Below, in pieces: positions 1-5,389 of a stretch of DNA of 5,389 bases (its first letter is position 1; each line of letters starts with the position of its first letter). The notes below the pieces were generated by a model. That model saw nothing but the letters and a program-made list of their open reading frames with translations. It was not told the origin of the DNA and did no database searches. The stretch is from a bacterium (GTDB lineage: Bacteria > Zixibacteria > MSB-5A5 > GN15 > FEB-12), in the NCBI GenBank assembly GCA_030668045.1, contig DAOUUR010000202.1, forward strand, positions 1 through 5,389, given 5' to 3'. The position numbers and the translations under genes are program-made.

Positions 1-313
1 CCAGAGGACAATAAACGTCGTAGTAACGTTTTTTTAGAAGTAGCTCAAATGGAAGCGTTATGCTGTCTTTATCATTGTAACCGGTATGCTGGGCATTGTA
101 CTGATACATGGGCCAGTCCGACACACCCTCAGAGTACGGCTCGAAAGCGAATGTGATAGCTGAAAGCGAGACATTAAATACTGTAGCCATCAGTACGATC
201 CTGAAATTATTCTCAAATGCTGACAATATTCTCGCCCTTCTATTAGGACTAGAGGCCCACCCCTTATTGTAGCGTTCTATCCTGTTTCCCTTGTCTGACG
301 TCGCAACTCTCAT
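1..313 (-). CDS. Partial exported protein with PQQ/WD-type beta-propeller N-terminal motif (3' end outside window)
   Basis: Reading the minus strand from the ATG at 313-311 gives 104 codons with no stop before the window edge, so only the N-terminus is present. The start is supported by a GGAGG at 319-323, 5 nt from the ATG. Residues 1-38 are polar and rich in Arg and Asn. Residues 39-57 form a hydrophobic stretch resembling a signal peptide or signal anchor, with a possible cleavage site near Ala56. Residues 67-78 read WPMYQYNAQHTG, which resembles the W-P-M-x-x-x-x-x-Q-H-T-G segment near the mature N-terminus of many secreted PQQ-like propeller proteins (BamB-like repeat families). The role is unknown; a periplasmic or surface propeller is inferred from this short motif alone. 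The codons are odd: 6 of 8 Arg are AGA/AGG and 3 of 5 Ile are ATA, unlike cmk and rpsA. A start at Met42 is possible but has no comparable ribosome site. Confidence 0.72.
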   Translation of the reverse strand, partial: MRVATSDKGNRIERYNKGWASSPNRRARILSAFENNFRIVLMATVFNVSLSAITFAFEPYSEGVSDWPMYQYNAQHTGYNDKDSITLPFELLLKKRYYDVYCPL

Positions 314-318
314 GATCG

Positions 319-323
319 CCTCC
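319..323 (-). promoter_or_regulatory. Ribosome binding site of the edge propeller-like gene
   Basis: The minus strand reads GGAGG followed by CGATC and then ATG, a 5-nt spacer. This near-consensus Shine-Dalgarno decides the start at 313 over internal Met42. Confidence 0.75.
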
Positions 324-329
324 GTTGAT

Positions 330-358
330 AATTTATGTCACGAGTGGTCACACCGCAA
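330..358 (-). promoter_or_regulatory. Weak promoter candidate for the edge gene
   Basis: The minus strand has TTGCGG (353-358) and TAAATT (330-335) separated by 17 bp, giving 3/6 and 4/6 matches to sigma70-type hexamers. It lies just after the terminator-like hairpins and about 17 nt before the start codon, so the leader would be very short. The position is sensible, because the gene needs its own promoter if the hairpins terminate rpsA transcription, but the match is weak. Confidence 0.3.
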
Positions 359-379
359 GAAAAACACAGGCAAGCCTGT
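357..379 (-). terminator. Second intrinsic terminator-like hairpin downstream of rpsA
   Basis: On the minus strand, ACAGG-CTTG-CCTGT (366-379) forms a short perfect stem that can extend to 6 bp, followed by GTTTTTCTT. The stem is short, so it is probably a weak or backup terminator behind the stronger one at 425-463. Confidence 0.45.
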
Positions 380-408
380 CATGCCTTAAGCTTGCGCACC
401 CAAGGGGT

Positions 409-424
409 GGGGCACCTGTGCCCC
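409..424. other. GC-rich perfect inverted repeat between two terminator-like hairpins
   Basis: GGGGCA and TGCCCC flank a 4-nt centre and can pair further to a 7-bp stem with a 2-nt loop. On the minus strand it is not followed by a T-run, and on the plus strand it is followed by A residues, so it is not itself a terminator. It may stabilise the 3' end of rpsA mRNA left after termination or trimming, but that is inference. Confidence 0.5.
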
Positions 425-463
425 AAAAAGAAACCGGCAGGCCGCGTGTAGCGACCTGTCGGT
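425..463 (-). terminator. Intrinsic terminator of rpsA
   Basis: On the minus strand the stem ACCG/CGGT, CAGG/CCTG and CGC/GCG closes a 5-nt loop, interrupted by one A-C mismatch and one G-U wobble (433-463). It is directly followed by TTTCTTTTT (432-425 complement). It begins about 40 nt after the rpsA stop codon, as expected for Rho-independent termination. Confidence 0.75.
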
Positions 464-502
464 ATTGTTGCTCTCATGTAAGAAAAGAAAGCCGGAAAAA
501 CG

Positions 503-2734
503 TTATTCGGTTTTCTCCTCCTCGTCGCCTTCAGAAGATGCAGGTGTGTCGGAAGCATCACCGGATTCGTCCGCATCACCGGTTTCCTCCACCTCGGCCG
601 TATCGTTCTCGGCGGGAGGGGTTTCTTCGGCAGGAGCTTCATCGACGGAAGCGTCTTCGGCGTCAGCTTCAGCAGCAGCCTCAATCACAGGTGCTTCAGT
701 CACAGGTGCCTCTTCGGCAACCGGTTCAGCCGCAGGTGCCTCTTCGGCCGCAGGTGCCTCTTCGGCCACAGGTTCCTCTTCGGGAGCCGGGGTCAGATCA
801 GGCGGCATGGCGTCGGCCAGAGCAGAGGTCGCCCGAGCCTGATGCTTGCCCAGATACTCCTCGTACTCAGACTGCTCGCGCTTCTTATAGTAGGCCGCAA
901 CCGAGACGATGATCTTGTGCAGCTTCTGATCGAATTCTATAACCTGAAGCGGCAGTTCTTCACCTTCTTTATAGACACCGGTGGGATCCTTGATTTCCTT
1001 GTTGCCAAGCTGAGCGGTCGGAATGAATCCCTCGACATTTCCATCGAGATCAACGACCACGCCGCGATCCATAACCTTGGAGATAGTTCCGAGACATTCC
1101 GTTCCAACGGCATACTTGTTGGCAATTCCCGGCCAGGGATCTTCGGAGAGTTGCTTAAAGCCAAGTGAAATACGGCGACTCTCGTTGTCGATCCGGATGA
1201 TCTTAACGTCCAGCGATTCGCCCTTCTTCATTACTTCCGAGGGGTGCTGAATCCGTTTCGTCCACGACATATCAGAGATATGGACAAGACCGTCAATGCC
1301 TTCTTCCAGCTCGACAAATGCGCCGAACGCTGTCAGATTACGAACCTTGCCACTGACGACCGTACCGATCGGGTACTTCCCTTCGATAGTCGCCCACGGG
1401 TCCGGCTCCATCTGCTTGATTCCAAGCGAGATTTTCTCGTTGTCTTTATCCACCGAAAGCACAATCGCTTCCACTTCGTCATTAGCATTCATGATCTTGG
1501 ATGGATGCTTGATATGCTGAGTCCAGGACATTTCAGAGATATGGATCAGACCTTCGATACCTTTTTCAAGTTCAACAAACGCCCCGTAGTCGGTGATCGA
1601 AACCACGCGTCCATGAACCTGTTTGCCGATCGGGTACTTCTGCTCGATATTCTCCCACGGATACGGAGTCATCTGCTTCAGTCCCAGCGATATGCGGGAG
1701 GTCTTCTGGTCAAAGTCGAGAATCTTAACATCGACTTTTTCGCCCAATGATACCAGTTCGGAAGGGTGACGTATCCGGCCCCACGACATATCGGTGATAT
1801 GCAGTAGACCGTCCACACCACCGAGATCAATGAAGACACCAAAGTCGGTAATATTCTTGACAATACCCTGGCGAATCTGACCAGTATCGATCTCCTGAAG
1901 GAGCGAAGATCGCATTTTGTCGCGCTCTTCCTCAAGAACAATGCGGCGCGACACCACAATATTGCGGCGAGTCCGATTGAGCTTGATAATCTTCAGTTCC
2001 ATTGTCTGTCCAACGAGAGCATCAAAATCCGGCACCTGTCGCAATGCGACCTGCGAGCCGGGCAGGAAAGCCTCGACCCCCATCACGTCAACCACCATAC
2101 CGCCCTTGATACGGCGAACAATGCGCCCATCAGCGGTAGTGCCGGCGTCATGGATCTCTCGAATATTTTGCCAGACACGCATGAAGTCGGCCTTCTGCTT
2201 CGAGAGAATAAGTTGACCATGAGAATCTTCGATCTGCTCAAGGAAGACCTCGATTTCATCGCCAACGGCAATGTTGATCGGTGTCGGGAACTCGGAGATC
2301 GGGATAATACCCTCCGACTTGAACCCTACATCGACAATGACATCGTTCCGAGAAACACCCAGAACGGTTCCGGCCACGACTTCACCTTCTTTGATAGCTT
2401 TGATCGTCGAATCATACATCTCGACCATCGCTTCATAGTCGCCGCGGTCATAAACGACCCCCGCGACATCGGTGATTTTCATCGATTCAACTTCGGGCAG
2501 TTCCTCGATGACCGGCATGGACGATCGGACTTTTGCTTTATCGATCATCCGTTTGTGACGAGAAGTCAACCGCTTCTCTTGTTTGACATGCTTCTGCTCA
2601 ACTGTCGTTGCGGTTGAAACAGCAGCCCCGCCTTTGACCAATTTTGTTTTGGTCTTTTTCGACTTCTTACTGGAAATCGTTTTGCGTTTTGATGTTTTAG
2701 CTGGAGTTATACCAGCGTTCTTTATATCAGCCAT
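503..2734 (-). CDS. rpsA: 30S ribosomal protein S1
   Basis: S1 binds mRNA and helps load it on the 30S subunit. Six S1 (OB-fold) domains are visible at about residues 115-180, 197-265, 284-354, 369-441, 456-528 and 542-614. Domains 3-5 are the most alike, each carrying a G-L-x-H-I-(S/T)-(D/E)-M-S-W block followed by HPS. At 743 residues it is much longer than E. coli S1 (557). The excess is a lysine-rich N-terminal extension (11 basic and no acidic residues between Asp3 and Glu46) and a low-complexity Ala/Pro/Glu tail from about residue 640, with about 38 acidic residues and one lysine. The start is the ATG at 2734; an AAGGAGG lies upstream but 14 nt away. It follows plsC after a 190-nt gap holding its own promoter candidate, and ends in a TAA before an intrinsic terminator. 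The family assignment is firm; the role of the tails is not known to me. Confidence 0.97.
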   Translation of the reverse strand: MADIKNAGITPAKTSKRKTISSKKSKKTKTKLVKGGAAVSTATTVEQKHVKQEKRLTSRHKRMIDKAKVRSSMPVIEELPEVESMKITDVAGVVYDRGDYEAMVEMYDSTIKAIKEGEVVAGTVLGVSRNDVIVDVGFKSEGIIPISEFPTPINIAVGDEIEVFLEQIEDSHGQLILSKQKADFMRVWQNIREIHDAGTTADGRIVRRIKGGMVVDVMGVEAFLPGSQVALRQVPDFDALVGQTMELKIIKLNRTRRNIVVSRRIVLEEERDKMRSSLLQEIDTGQIRQGIVKNITDFGVFIDLGGVDGLLHITDMSWGRIRHPSELVSLGEKVDVKILDFDQKTSRISLGLKQMTPYPWENIEQKYPIGKQVHGRVVSITDYGAFVELEKGIEGLIHISEMSWTQHIKHPSKIMNANDEVEAIVLSVDKDNEKISLGIKQMEPDPWATIEGKYPIGTVVSGKVRNLTAFGAFVELEEGIDGLVHISDMSWTKRIQHPSEVMKKGESLDVKIIRIDNESRRISLGFKQLSEDPWPGIANKYAVGTECLGTISKVMDRGVVVDLDGNVEGFIPTAQLGNKEIKDPTGVYKEGEELPLQVIEFDQKLHKIIVSVAAYYKKREQSEYEEYLGKHQARATSALADAMPPDLTPAPEEEPVAEEAPAAEEAPAAEPVAEEAPVTEAPVIEAAAEADAEDASVDEAPAEETPPAENDTAEVEETGDADESGDASDTPASSEGDEEEKTE
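688..783 (-). repeat. Short tandem repeat encoding the Glu-Glu-Ala-Pro tail of S1
   Basis: The 15-bp unit caggtgcctcttcgg (plus-strand reading) occurs exactly at 703, 733 and 751, with a one-base variant at 769 and a degenerate copy from 688. The last three copies are spaced by 18 bp. All are in frame and encode EEAP-type units in the acidic tail of rpsA. Because the period is a multiple of three, copy changes would lengthen or shorten the tail without a frameshift. Confidence 0.8.
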
Positions 2735-2748
2735 GTTAGGTTGGCAAA

Positions 2749-2755
2749 CCTCCTT
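2749..2755 (-). promoter_or_regulatory. Distant Shine-Dalgarno of rpsA
   Basis: AAGGAGG on the minus strand is a near-perfect anti-16S match but sits 14 nt from the ATG, longer than the usual 5-10 nt. The 12 nt at 2739-2750 (GGTTTGCCAACC) can fold into a small 4-bp hairpin that overlaps the last two G of the site. There is no in-frame ATG, GTG or TTG nearer to the site, so the ATG at 2734 remains the best start. Confidence 0.6.
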
Positions 2756-2761
2756 GCAACT

Positions 2762-2801
2762 CCGATGGTTTGGGATTTTCCCGAAAAGGGAAGACCATCA
2801 G
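2762..2801 (-). promoter_or_regulatory. Structured 5' leader of rpsA
   Basis: On the minus strand CUGAUGGU (2801-2794) pairs with ACCAUCGG (2769-2762), 8 bp including one G-U. Inside it UUCCC and GGGAA form a second 5-bp stem around UUUUC. The element ends 6 nt before the AAGGAGG of rpsA and has no T-run after it, so it is not a terminator. In E. coli S1 is known to autoregulate through its folded mRNA leader; a similar role here is inference from position only. Confidence 0.45.
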
Positions 2802-2845
2802 ATAGACTTCTTGAGGAAACCTTGTGGGTACTCCAAGACAGTCTT

Positions 2846-2875
2846 CTTATATAGCAAAATCGGAAAAAAGCACAA
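2846..2875 (-). promoter_or_regulatory. Promoter candidate for rpsA
   Basis: The minus strand has TTGTGC (2870-2875) and TATAAG (2846-2851, 5/6 match to TATAAT) separated by 18 bp, with a T-rich spacer. A start a few bases downstream would give a leader of about 105 nt before the rpsA ATG. It suggests rpsA is transcribed from its own promoter as well as by read-through from cmk-plsC, since no convincing terminator separates plsC from rpsA. Confidence 0.45.
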
Positions 2876-2924
2876 GACTTTTCTACTCTCTCCGACAAGA
2901 AACATGTTCGGCAGGTTATCCCCT

Positions 2925-3545
2925 TTACTTGACACTATTTACGCCGTCTCGAAGCTGCCTGATACGCCCCATAACCGCCTCAGCGATTGCCATGTAACCG
3001 GACTTATCGGCAGGGTGTGATCTCACCCAGTCGGCCGAAAATGGCTCACCGTACGAAATCCTCCCTCTGGATTTCCCCAGAAGGCAGTCGCGCGGTCGAT
3101 CAAAACCAGAGATAAAGACCGGCGCAATCGGACAATCCGCTCTCAGTGCGATCATACCGACCCCCGGTTTGGGCTTCAGAAAATCGCCGGTTCGGGAACG
3201 AGTTCCTTCGGGGAAAACAACCAGACCGTTGCCATTGCATATCGCCTCCACTGCCATATCTAGAGCAGCCCGATCAACCGCCCCTCGTCTCACCGGCAGA
3301 GTATTGACCTTGCGCAGGATCGCCCTCATGATTGGTTGCTTGAATAGCTCGCGCTTTCCAAAAAAATACATGTTCCGCGTTGTGTAGCTCCCCACTATCG
3401 GCGGATCGTAGTATGATATGTGGTTACTGGCAAGGATGAAGCCACCGGCAGTCGGCAGAAATTCGCGACCGGTAACCTCAGATCGAAATATCAGCGCCGA
3501 GGTTAGACGAGCTGCCAGCCAACCAAGGCGATAGGTCAGTCCCAT
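2925..3545 (-). CDS. plsC: 1-acyl-sn-glycerol-3-phosphate acyltransferase (PlsC/LPLAT family)
   Basis: The family transfers a fatty acyl group to lysophosphatidic acid, giving phosphatidic acid at the cytoplasmic membrane. The 206-residue length is within the range of small bacterial PlsC proteins. All acyltransferase motifs are present: NHISYYD at 41-47 (catalytic His42 and Asp47), FFGKRELFK at 61-69 with NTLPVRRG at 81-88, FPEGTRS at 111-117, and the hydrophobic IAPVFISG at 140-147. The N-terminal 20 residues are hydrophobic/amphipathic with several Arg, as expected for membrane association. The ATG lies 2 nt after the cmk stop with no clear ribosome site of its own, so translational coupling to cmk is likely. 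Acyl donor (acyl-ACP or acyl-CoA) and exact acceptor cannot be told from sequence; another LPLAT-family substrate is possible. Confidence 0.92.
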   Translation of the reverse strand: MGLTYRLGWLAARLTSALIFRSEVTGREFLPTAGGFILASNHISYYDPPIVGSYTTRNMYFFGKRELFKQPIMRAILRKVNTLPVRRGAVDRAALDMAVEAICNGNGLVVFPEGTRSRTGDFLKPKPGVGMIALRADCPIAPVFISGFDRPRDCLLGKSRGRISYGEPFSADWVRSHPADKSGYMAIAEAVMGRIRQLRDGVNSVK

Positions 3546-3547
3546 GA

Positions 3548-4249
3548 TTACTTTACGACTTCGCGAAAGAGCGCAATGATGTGATCGATCTGCCCTTCAA
3601 TCGTCATGTTGGTAGTATCAACGACAATCACGCCCCGTGTCCGCGTCAGGGGAGAATGTTCCCTCGAAGAATCAAACTTATCCCGACGTTCGATATCAGC
3701 TTTCTGCTCCTCCAGATTGGTGGAGATACCCAGCCGGGCAAGATCAAGAAACCGCCGCTGTGCTCTCTCCTCTACCGAGGCATCAAGATACACTTTCAGA
3801 TCAGCGTCGGGAAAAACGACCGAAGTAGTATCACGCCCTTCGGCAACAATCGAGCCATTCTTGCCCAGCTCTTTTTGCTTGGCCACCATCGCCTGCCGCA
3901 CACCGAGGTGAGCGGAGACTTCCGAAACATGCAGATTCACCTCGGGACTCCGAATCGGATCGGTCACGTCCTCGCCGTTTATCAGAACGCGGTTGAAATC
4001 TTCCTGGGTCTTAAATTCAATCGGTAACTTCCCGGCCAGGGCTTTCAGCTTGCCACCGTCGGAGGGTGCAATATCGTAACGAAGAGCAAAAAGGGTTAGG
4101 GCTCGATACATCGCACCGGTATCAAGAAACCGGTAGCCGAGACGCGCGGCAAGCAGACGGGCGGTAGTCGATTTGCCCGACCCCGCCGGACCGTCAATCG
4201 CGATTGTCTTTCCCTTGAATTTGGAAAGGTTGATTTTCATCTCAGTCAT
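3548..4249 (-). CDS. cmk: Cytidylate kinase (CMP/dCMP kinase)
   Basis: The enzyme phosphorylates CMP and dCMP with ATP to the diphosphates in the cytosol, feeding RNA, DNA and phospholipid precursor pools. The P-loop GPAGSGKST is at 20-28. The CMP-binding segment LDTGAMYR is at 42-49. An EGRD motif at 137-140 and a lid-type segment with Arg189, Asp193 and Arg196 match the nucleotide-contacting residues of the E. coli enzyme (Arg131/Asp132, Asp185, Arg188). At 233 residues it is normal for the long bacterial type with the extra NMP-domain insert. The N-terminus carries about 14 residues ahead of the usual first beta strand. Two starts are possible, Met1 (4249) and Met4 (4240); neither has a Shine-Dalgarno, and Met1 fits a possible leaderless transcript. 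It heads the cmk-plsC-rpsA block. Confidence 0.96.
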   Translation of the reverse strand: MTEMKINLSKFKGKTIAIDGPAGSGKSTTARLLAARLGYRFLDTGAMYRALTLFALRYDIAPSDGGKLKALAGKLPIEFKTQEDFNRVLINGEDVTDPIRSPEVNLHVSEVSAHLGVRQAMVAKQKELGKNGSIVAEGRDTTSVVFPDADLKVYLDASVEERAQRRFLDLARLGISTNLEEQKADIERRDKFDSSREHSPLTRTRGVIVVDTTNMTIEGQIDHIIALFREVVK

Positions 4250-4256
4250 GGTCGGA

Positions 4257-4284
4257 ATAATGTGAATATGCCGAAAGAACGCAA
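4257..4284 (-). promoter_or_regulatory. Promoter candidate placed for a leaderless or near-leaderless cmk transcript
   Basis: The minus strand has TTGCGT (4279-4284) and CATTAT (4257-4262; 4/6 to TATAAT) separated by 16 bp. The -10 element ends exactly 7 nt before the Met1 ATG of cmk, so the predicted transcript would start at or next to the A of ATG. This agrees with the lack of a Shine-Dalgarno there. A separate TTGACC (5/6 to TTGACA) at 4309-4314 inside the terminator T-run has no good -10 partner. Confidence 0.35.
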
Positions 4285-4312
4285 TTGGAAATTTTGGCGG
4301 CTGCTACCGGTC

Positions 4313-4345
4313 AAGAAAAAGGGCGGTGTCTGGTCACCACCGCCC
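4313..4345 (-). terminator. Strong intrinsic terminator after the LiaF-like gene
   Basis: The minus strand forms a perfect 8-bp stem GGGCGGTG/CACCGCCC (4345-4338 with 4328-4321) around a 9-nt loop, followed immediately by TTTTTCTT. It lies 25 nt past the stop codon of the 299-residue gene and separates it from cmk. Confidence 0.9.
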
Positions 4346-4370
4346 TGAACTACGGGATTGAACAATAAGA

Positions 4371-5270
4371 TCAGAAATAGTCAATCGAGAACGAGGAAAG
4401 CTCCTCGTTGAGATCAACCTCAAACTTCGGCTCCAGCGTGTCGTACCCCTCGTTGACAAAACCACCGTCGAGGCGAATCAAACCGATCCTCTTAAGATAG
4501 CCGGAATAATCATCTCCCAGAATCTTCAGTCCCGTATTGGTTGGAATGCGAAGACGGAGGTCGGAGTCGACGCCGTCAATCACGATCATGACGTTCTTCT
4601 CCATGTCTCCGAGCTTCAGGTAAATCGACGCATCGTCGGCGTCAAGCTTGAGACTCCGCAACGGCGTAGTCGAGAGATTCATGTGGAGATCAGCGTCGTT
4701 GCCGTAGCACTCCAGATCAACCGGAACCTGATCGGAAAACTTCAGATACCAATCCTGCGAGTTACCGGTCTCGACCTTAACTATCCCTCCCAAAATATTA
4801 CCAAACCTTGAAGCCAGCTCCACTCTGAGCCGGTTACCGACATACTTATAGTCAATCTGCGGCTTACGAGTAAACTGGTCAAACCGACCATAGATCAAAT
4901 CGTCACCGGAATCCCGAATTGTCAGATCGGTATTGTCCATATTGAGAACGGCAGTTATCCCTTTGATATCCGCGTTGTGCCTCTCTCGGAACGTACTCTC
5001 CGAAAAGAAACTGCTCGAGGGACTACCATAGCTGCCGGCAAAAGCGATATAGAATCCGCCCAAAAAGAGACCGACTGTACTCAGGTACGAGATCACCCGC
5101 GCCCTTGAGCGCACGAAGATTTTTTCGATCCCGATAGCAATCAGTACCACCGGCGAATACATCAACAGATCGCCAAAGAAATTGTCGTTGAAGACTTCAG
5201 CGTTGAACAACAGGAGGAGAATGCCTATTTGCACAAGGATCATTCCCCATCGGAATCTGGCAGGTGTCAT
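4371..5270 (-). CDS. LiaF-like membrane protein: three predicted TM segments plus beta-rich toastrack-type domain
   Basis: The 299-residue product begins with three hydrophobic segments at about 9-23, 35-53 and 60-79, a layout like the DUF5668/LiaF-TM region. A Ser-rich linker (82-92) leads to a C-terminal part of about 200 residues made of alternating short hydrophobic and polar strands with many Asp-Asn-Asp turns and no catalytic motif. This looks like the repetitive beta-sheet 'toastrack' of LiaF C-terminal or DUF4097-type adhesin-like proteins. The start is supported by GGGAG at 5280-5284, 9 nt upstream, and overlaps the previous stop as ATGA. LiaF proteins in Firmicutes act with a LiaRS two-component system in envelope stress; no such partner is in the window, so function here is open. 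The exact family is inferred from architecture, not from a search. Confidence 0.7.
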   Translation of the reverse strand: MTPARFRWGMILVQIGILLLLFNAEVFNDNFFGDLLMYSPVVLIAIGIEKIFVRSRARVISYLSTVGLFLGGFYIAFAGSYGSPSSSFFSESTFRERHNADIKGITAVLNMDNTDLTIRDSGDDLIYGRFDQFTRKPQIDYKYVGNRLRVELASRFGNILGGIVKVETGNSQDWYLKFSDQVPVDLECYGNDADLHMNLSTTPLRSLKLDADDASIYLKLGDMEKNVMIVIDGVDSDLRLRIPTNTGLKILGDDYSGYLKRIGLIRLDGGFVNEGYDTLEPKFEVDLNEELSSFSIDYF

Positions 5271-5389
5271 TGTACGGCGCTCCCGTTTTCGGTTTCGGCT
5301 TGTTTGTGACCACCATTCGCCTCGTTAACCTTGCGGTGGTTGCCACGTCGGAAAATCAAAAAGAGACCGATAAGAATGAAGATCGCCGG
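5267..5389 (-). CDS. C-terminal fragment of a small membrane protein, possibly DUF5668/LiaF-TM type (5' end outside window)
   Basis: One minus-strand frame is open from the window edge to a TGA at 5269-5267, giving 40 residues. It starts with a hydrophobic helix (PAIFILIGLFLIF) ending in Arg-Arg, followed by a polar tail rich in Asn, Gly, Glu and Lys. The P-x-I-x-I-L-I-G-L-x-L-x-x-R-R pattern resembles the last helix of DUF5668/LiaI-LiaF-type membrane proteins, in keeping with the next gene. Its stop overlaps that gene's start by ATGA, so the two are almost certainly co-transcribed and translationally coupled. With so little sequence the family is a guess, but that it is coding is well supported by the overlap. 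Confidence 0.65.
   Translation of the reverse strand, partial: PAIFILIGLFLIFRRGNHRKVNEANGGHKQAETENGSAVQ
5280..5284 (-). promoter_or_regulatory. Ribosome binding site of the LiaF-like gene
   Basis: GGGAG on the minus strand lies 9 nt before the ATG at 5270, inside the end of the upstream coding region, which supports the ATGA-overlap start. Confidence 0.55.

Noticed and set aside
703..783. Repeats considered as a CRISPR-like array
   Set aside because: The units are 15 bp with spacers of only 3-15 bp, they are in frame and encode a low-complexity protein tail.
325..912. Plus-strand frame of 195 codons rich in Arg, Gln and Pro
   Set aside because: Its composition is an artefact of reading the acidic Ala/Pro/Glu repeat of rpsA in antisense, combined with the downstream hairpin region.
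1244..1750. Plus-strand open frame of 168 codons antisense to the S1 domains
   Set aside because: It lies wholly inside rpsA, whose six-domain translation is unambiguous, and its sequence merely mirrors the repeated S1 blocks. No ribosome site or family features were seen.
2150..2617. Plus-strand open frame of 155 codons antisense to the N-terminal half of rpsA
   Set aside because: It is a shadow frame of a well-supported gene, and its protein shows no recognisable motif or domain.
2862..2888. A/T-rich AAAAG...CTTTT hairpin with T-run after plsC as a terminator
   Set aside because: The stem is short, A/T-rich and weak, and the T-run is better read as the spacer of the rpsA promoter candidate.
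2929..2934. TTGACA on the plus strand as a possible antisense promoter
   Set aside because: It is a perfect -35 hexamer, but no reasonable -10 hexamer lies 16-18 bp downstream, and no plus-strand gene follows.
2583..3020. Plus-strand frame of 145 codons spanning the rpsA leader
   Set aside because: It overlaps the 5' end of rpsA, the leader and the 3' end of plsC in antisense, with no start signal or family features.

Overview
The window reads as chromosomal DNA of roughly 50% GC in which every supported gene lies on the minus strand, so transcription runs from high to low coordinates. It holds a housekeeping block, cmk-plsC-rpsA, flanked by membrane or secreted proteins. The cmk/plsC/rpsA association is found in many bacteria. 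The long six-domain S1, the LiaF-like membrane protein pair and the secreted PQQ-propeller-type protein would fit a deep-branching Gram-negative lineage, for example an FCB-group or candidate-phylum (Zixibacteria-like) genome from a metagenome. That placement is only an impression from protein style; no 16S or marker search could be run.

Layout in transcription order: (1) 5389-5267, the C-terminal end of a small membrane protein, overlapping by ATGA the start of (2) 5270-4371, a 299-residue protein with three predicted membrane segments and a beta-rich LiaF/toastrack-type domain. A strong intrinsic terminator at 4345-4313 closes this pair. (3) 4249-3548, cytidylate kinase cmk, with no visible Shine-Dalgarno and a -10-like hexamer placed for a possible leaderless transcript. 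(4) 3545-2925, plsC acyltransferase, 2 nt after cmk. (5) A 190-nt gap with a promoter candidate and a structured leader. (6) 2734-503, rpsA, ribosomal protein S1 with six S1 domains, a lysine-rich N-terminus and a long acidic C-terminal tail. (7) A 189-nt gap with two terminator-like hairpins and a further hairpin. (8) 313-1, the start of an exported protein with a PQQ-propeller-type N-terminal motif, running off the window edge.

Functionally, cmk (CDP/dCDP supply), plsC (phosphatidic acid synthesis) and rpsA (mRNA binding at the ribosome) form a growth-linked block. The upstream pair resembles envelope-stress or membrane-associated LiaF-family proteins. No mobile element, CRISPR array, tRNA or rRNA is visible. 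I do not see a clearly new biological system. The points most worth a second look are the rpsA leader, the charge-polarised S1 tails, the possible leaderless cmk start, and the codon-usage shift in the edge gene.
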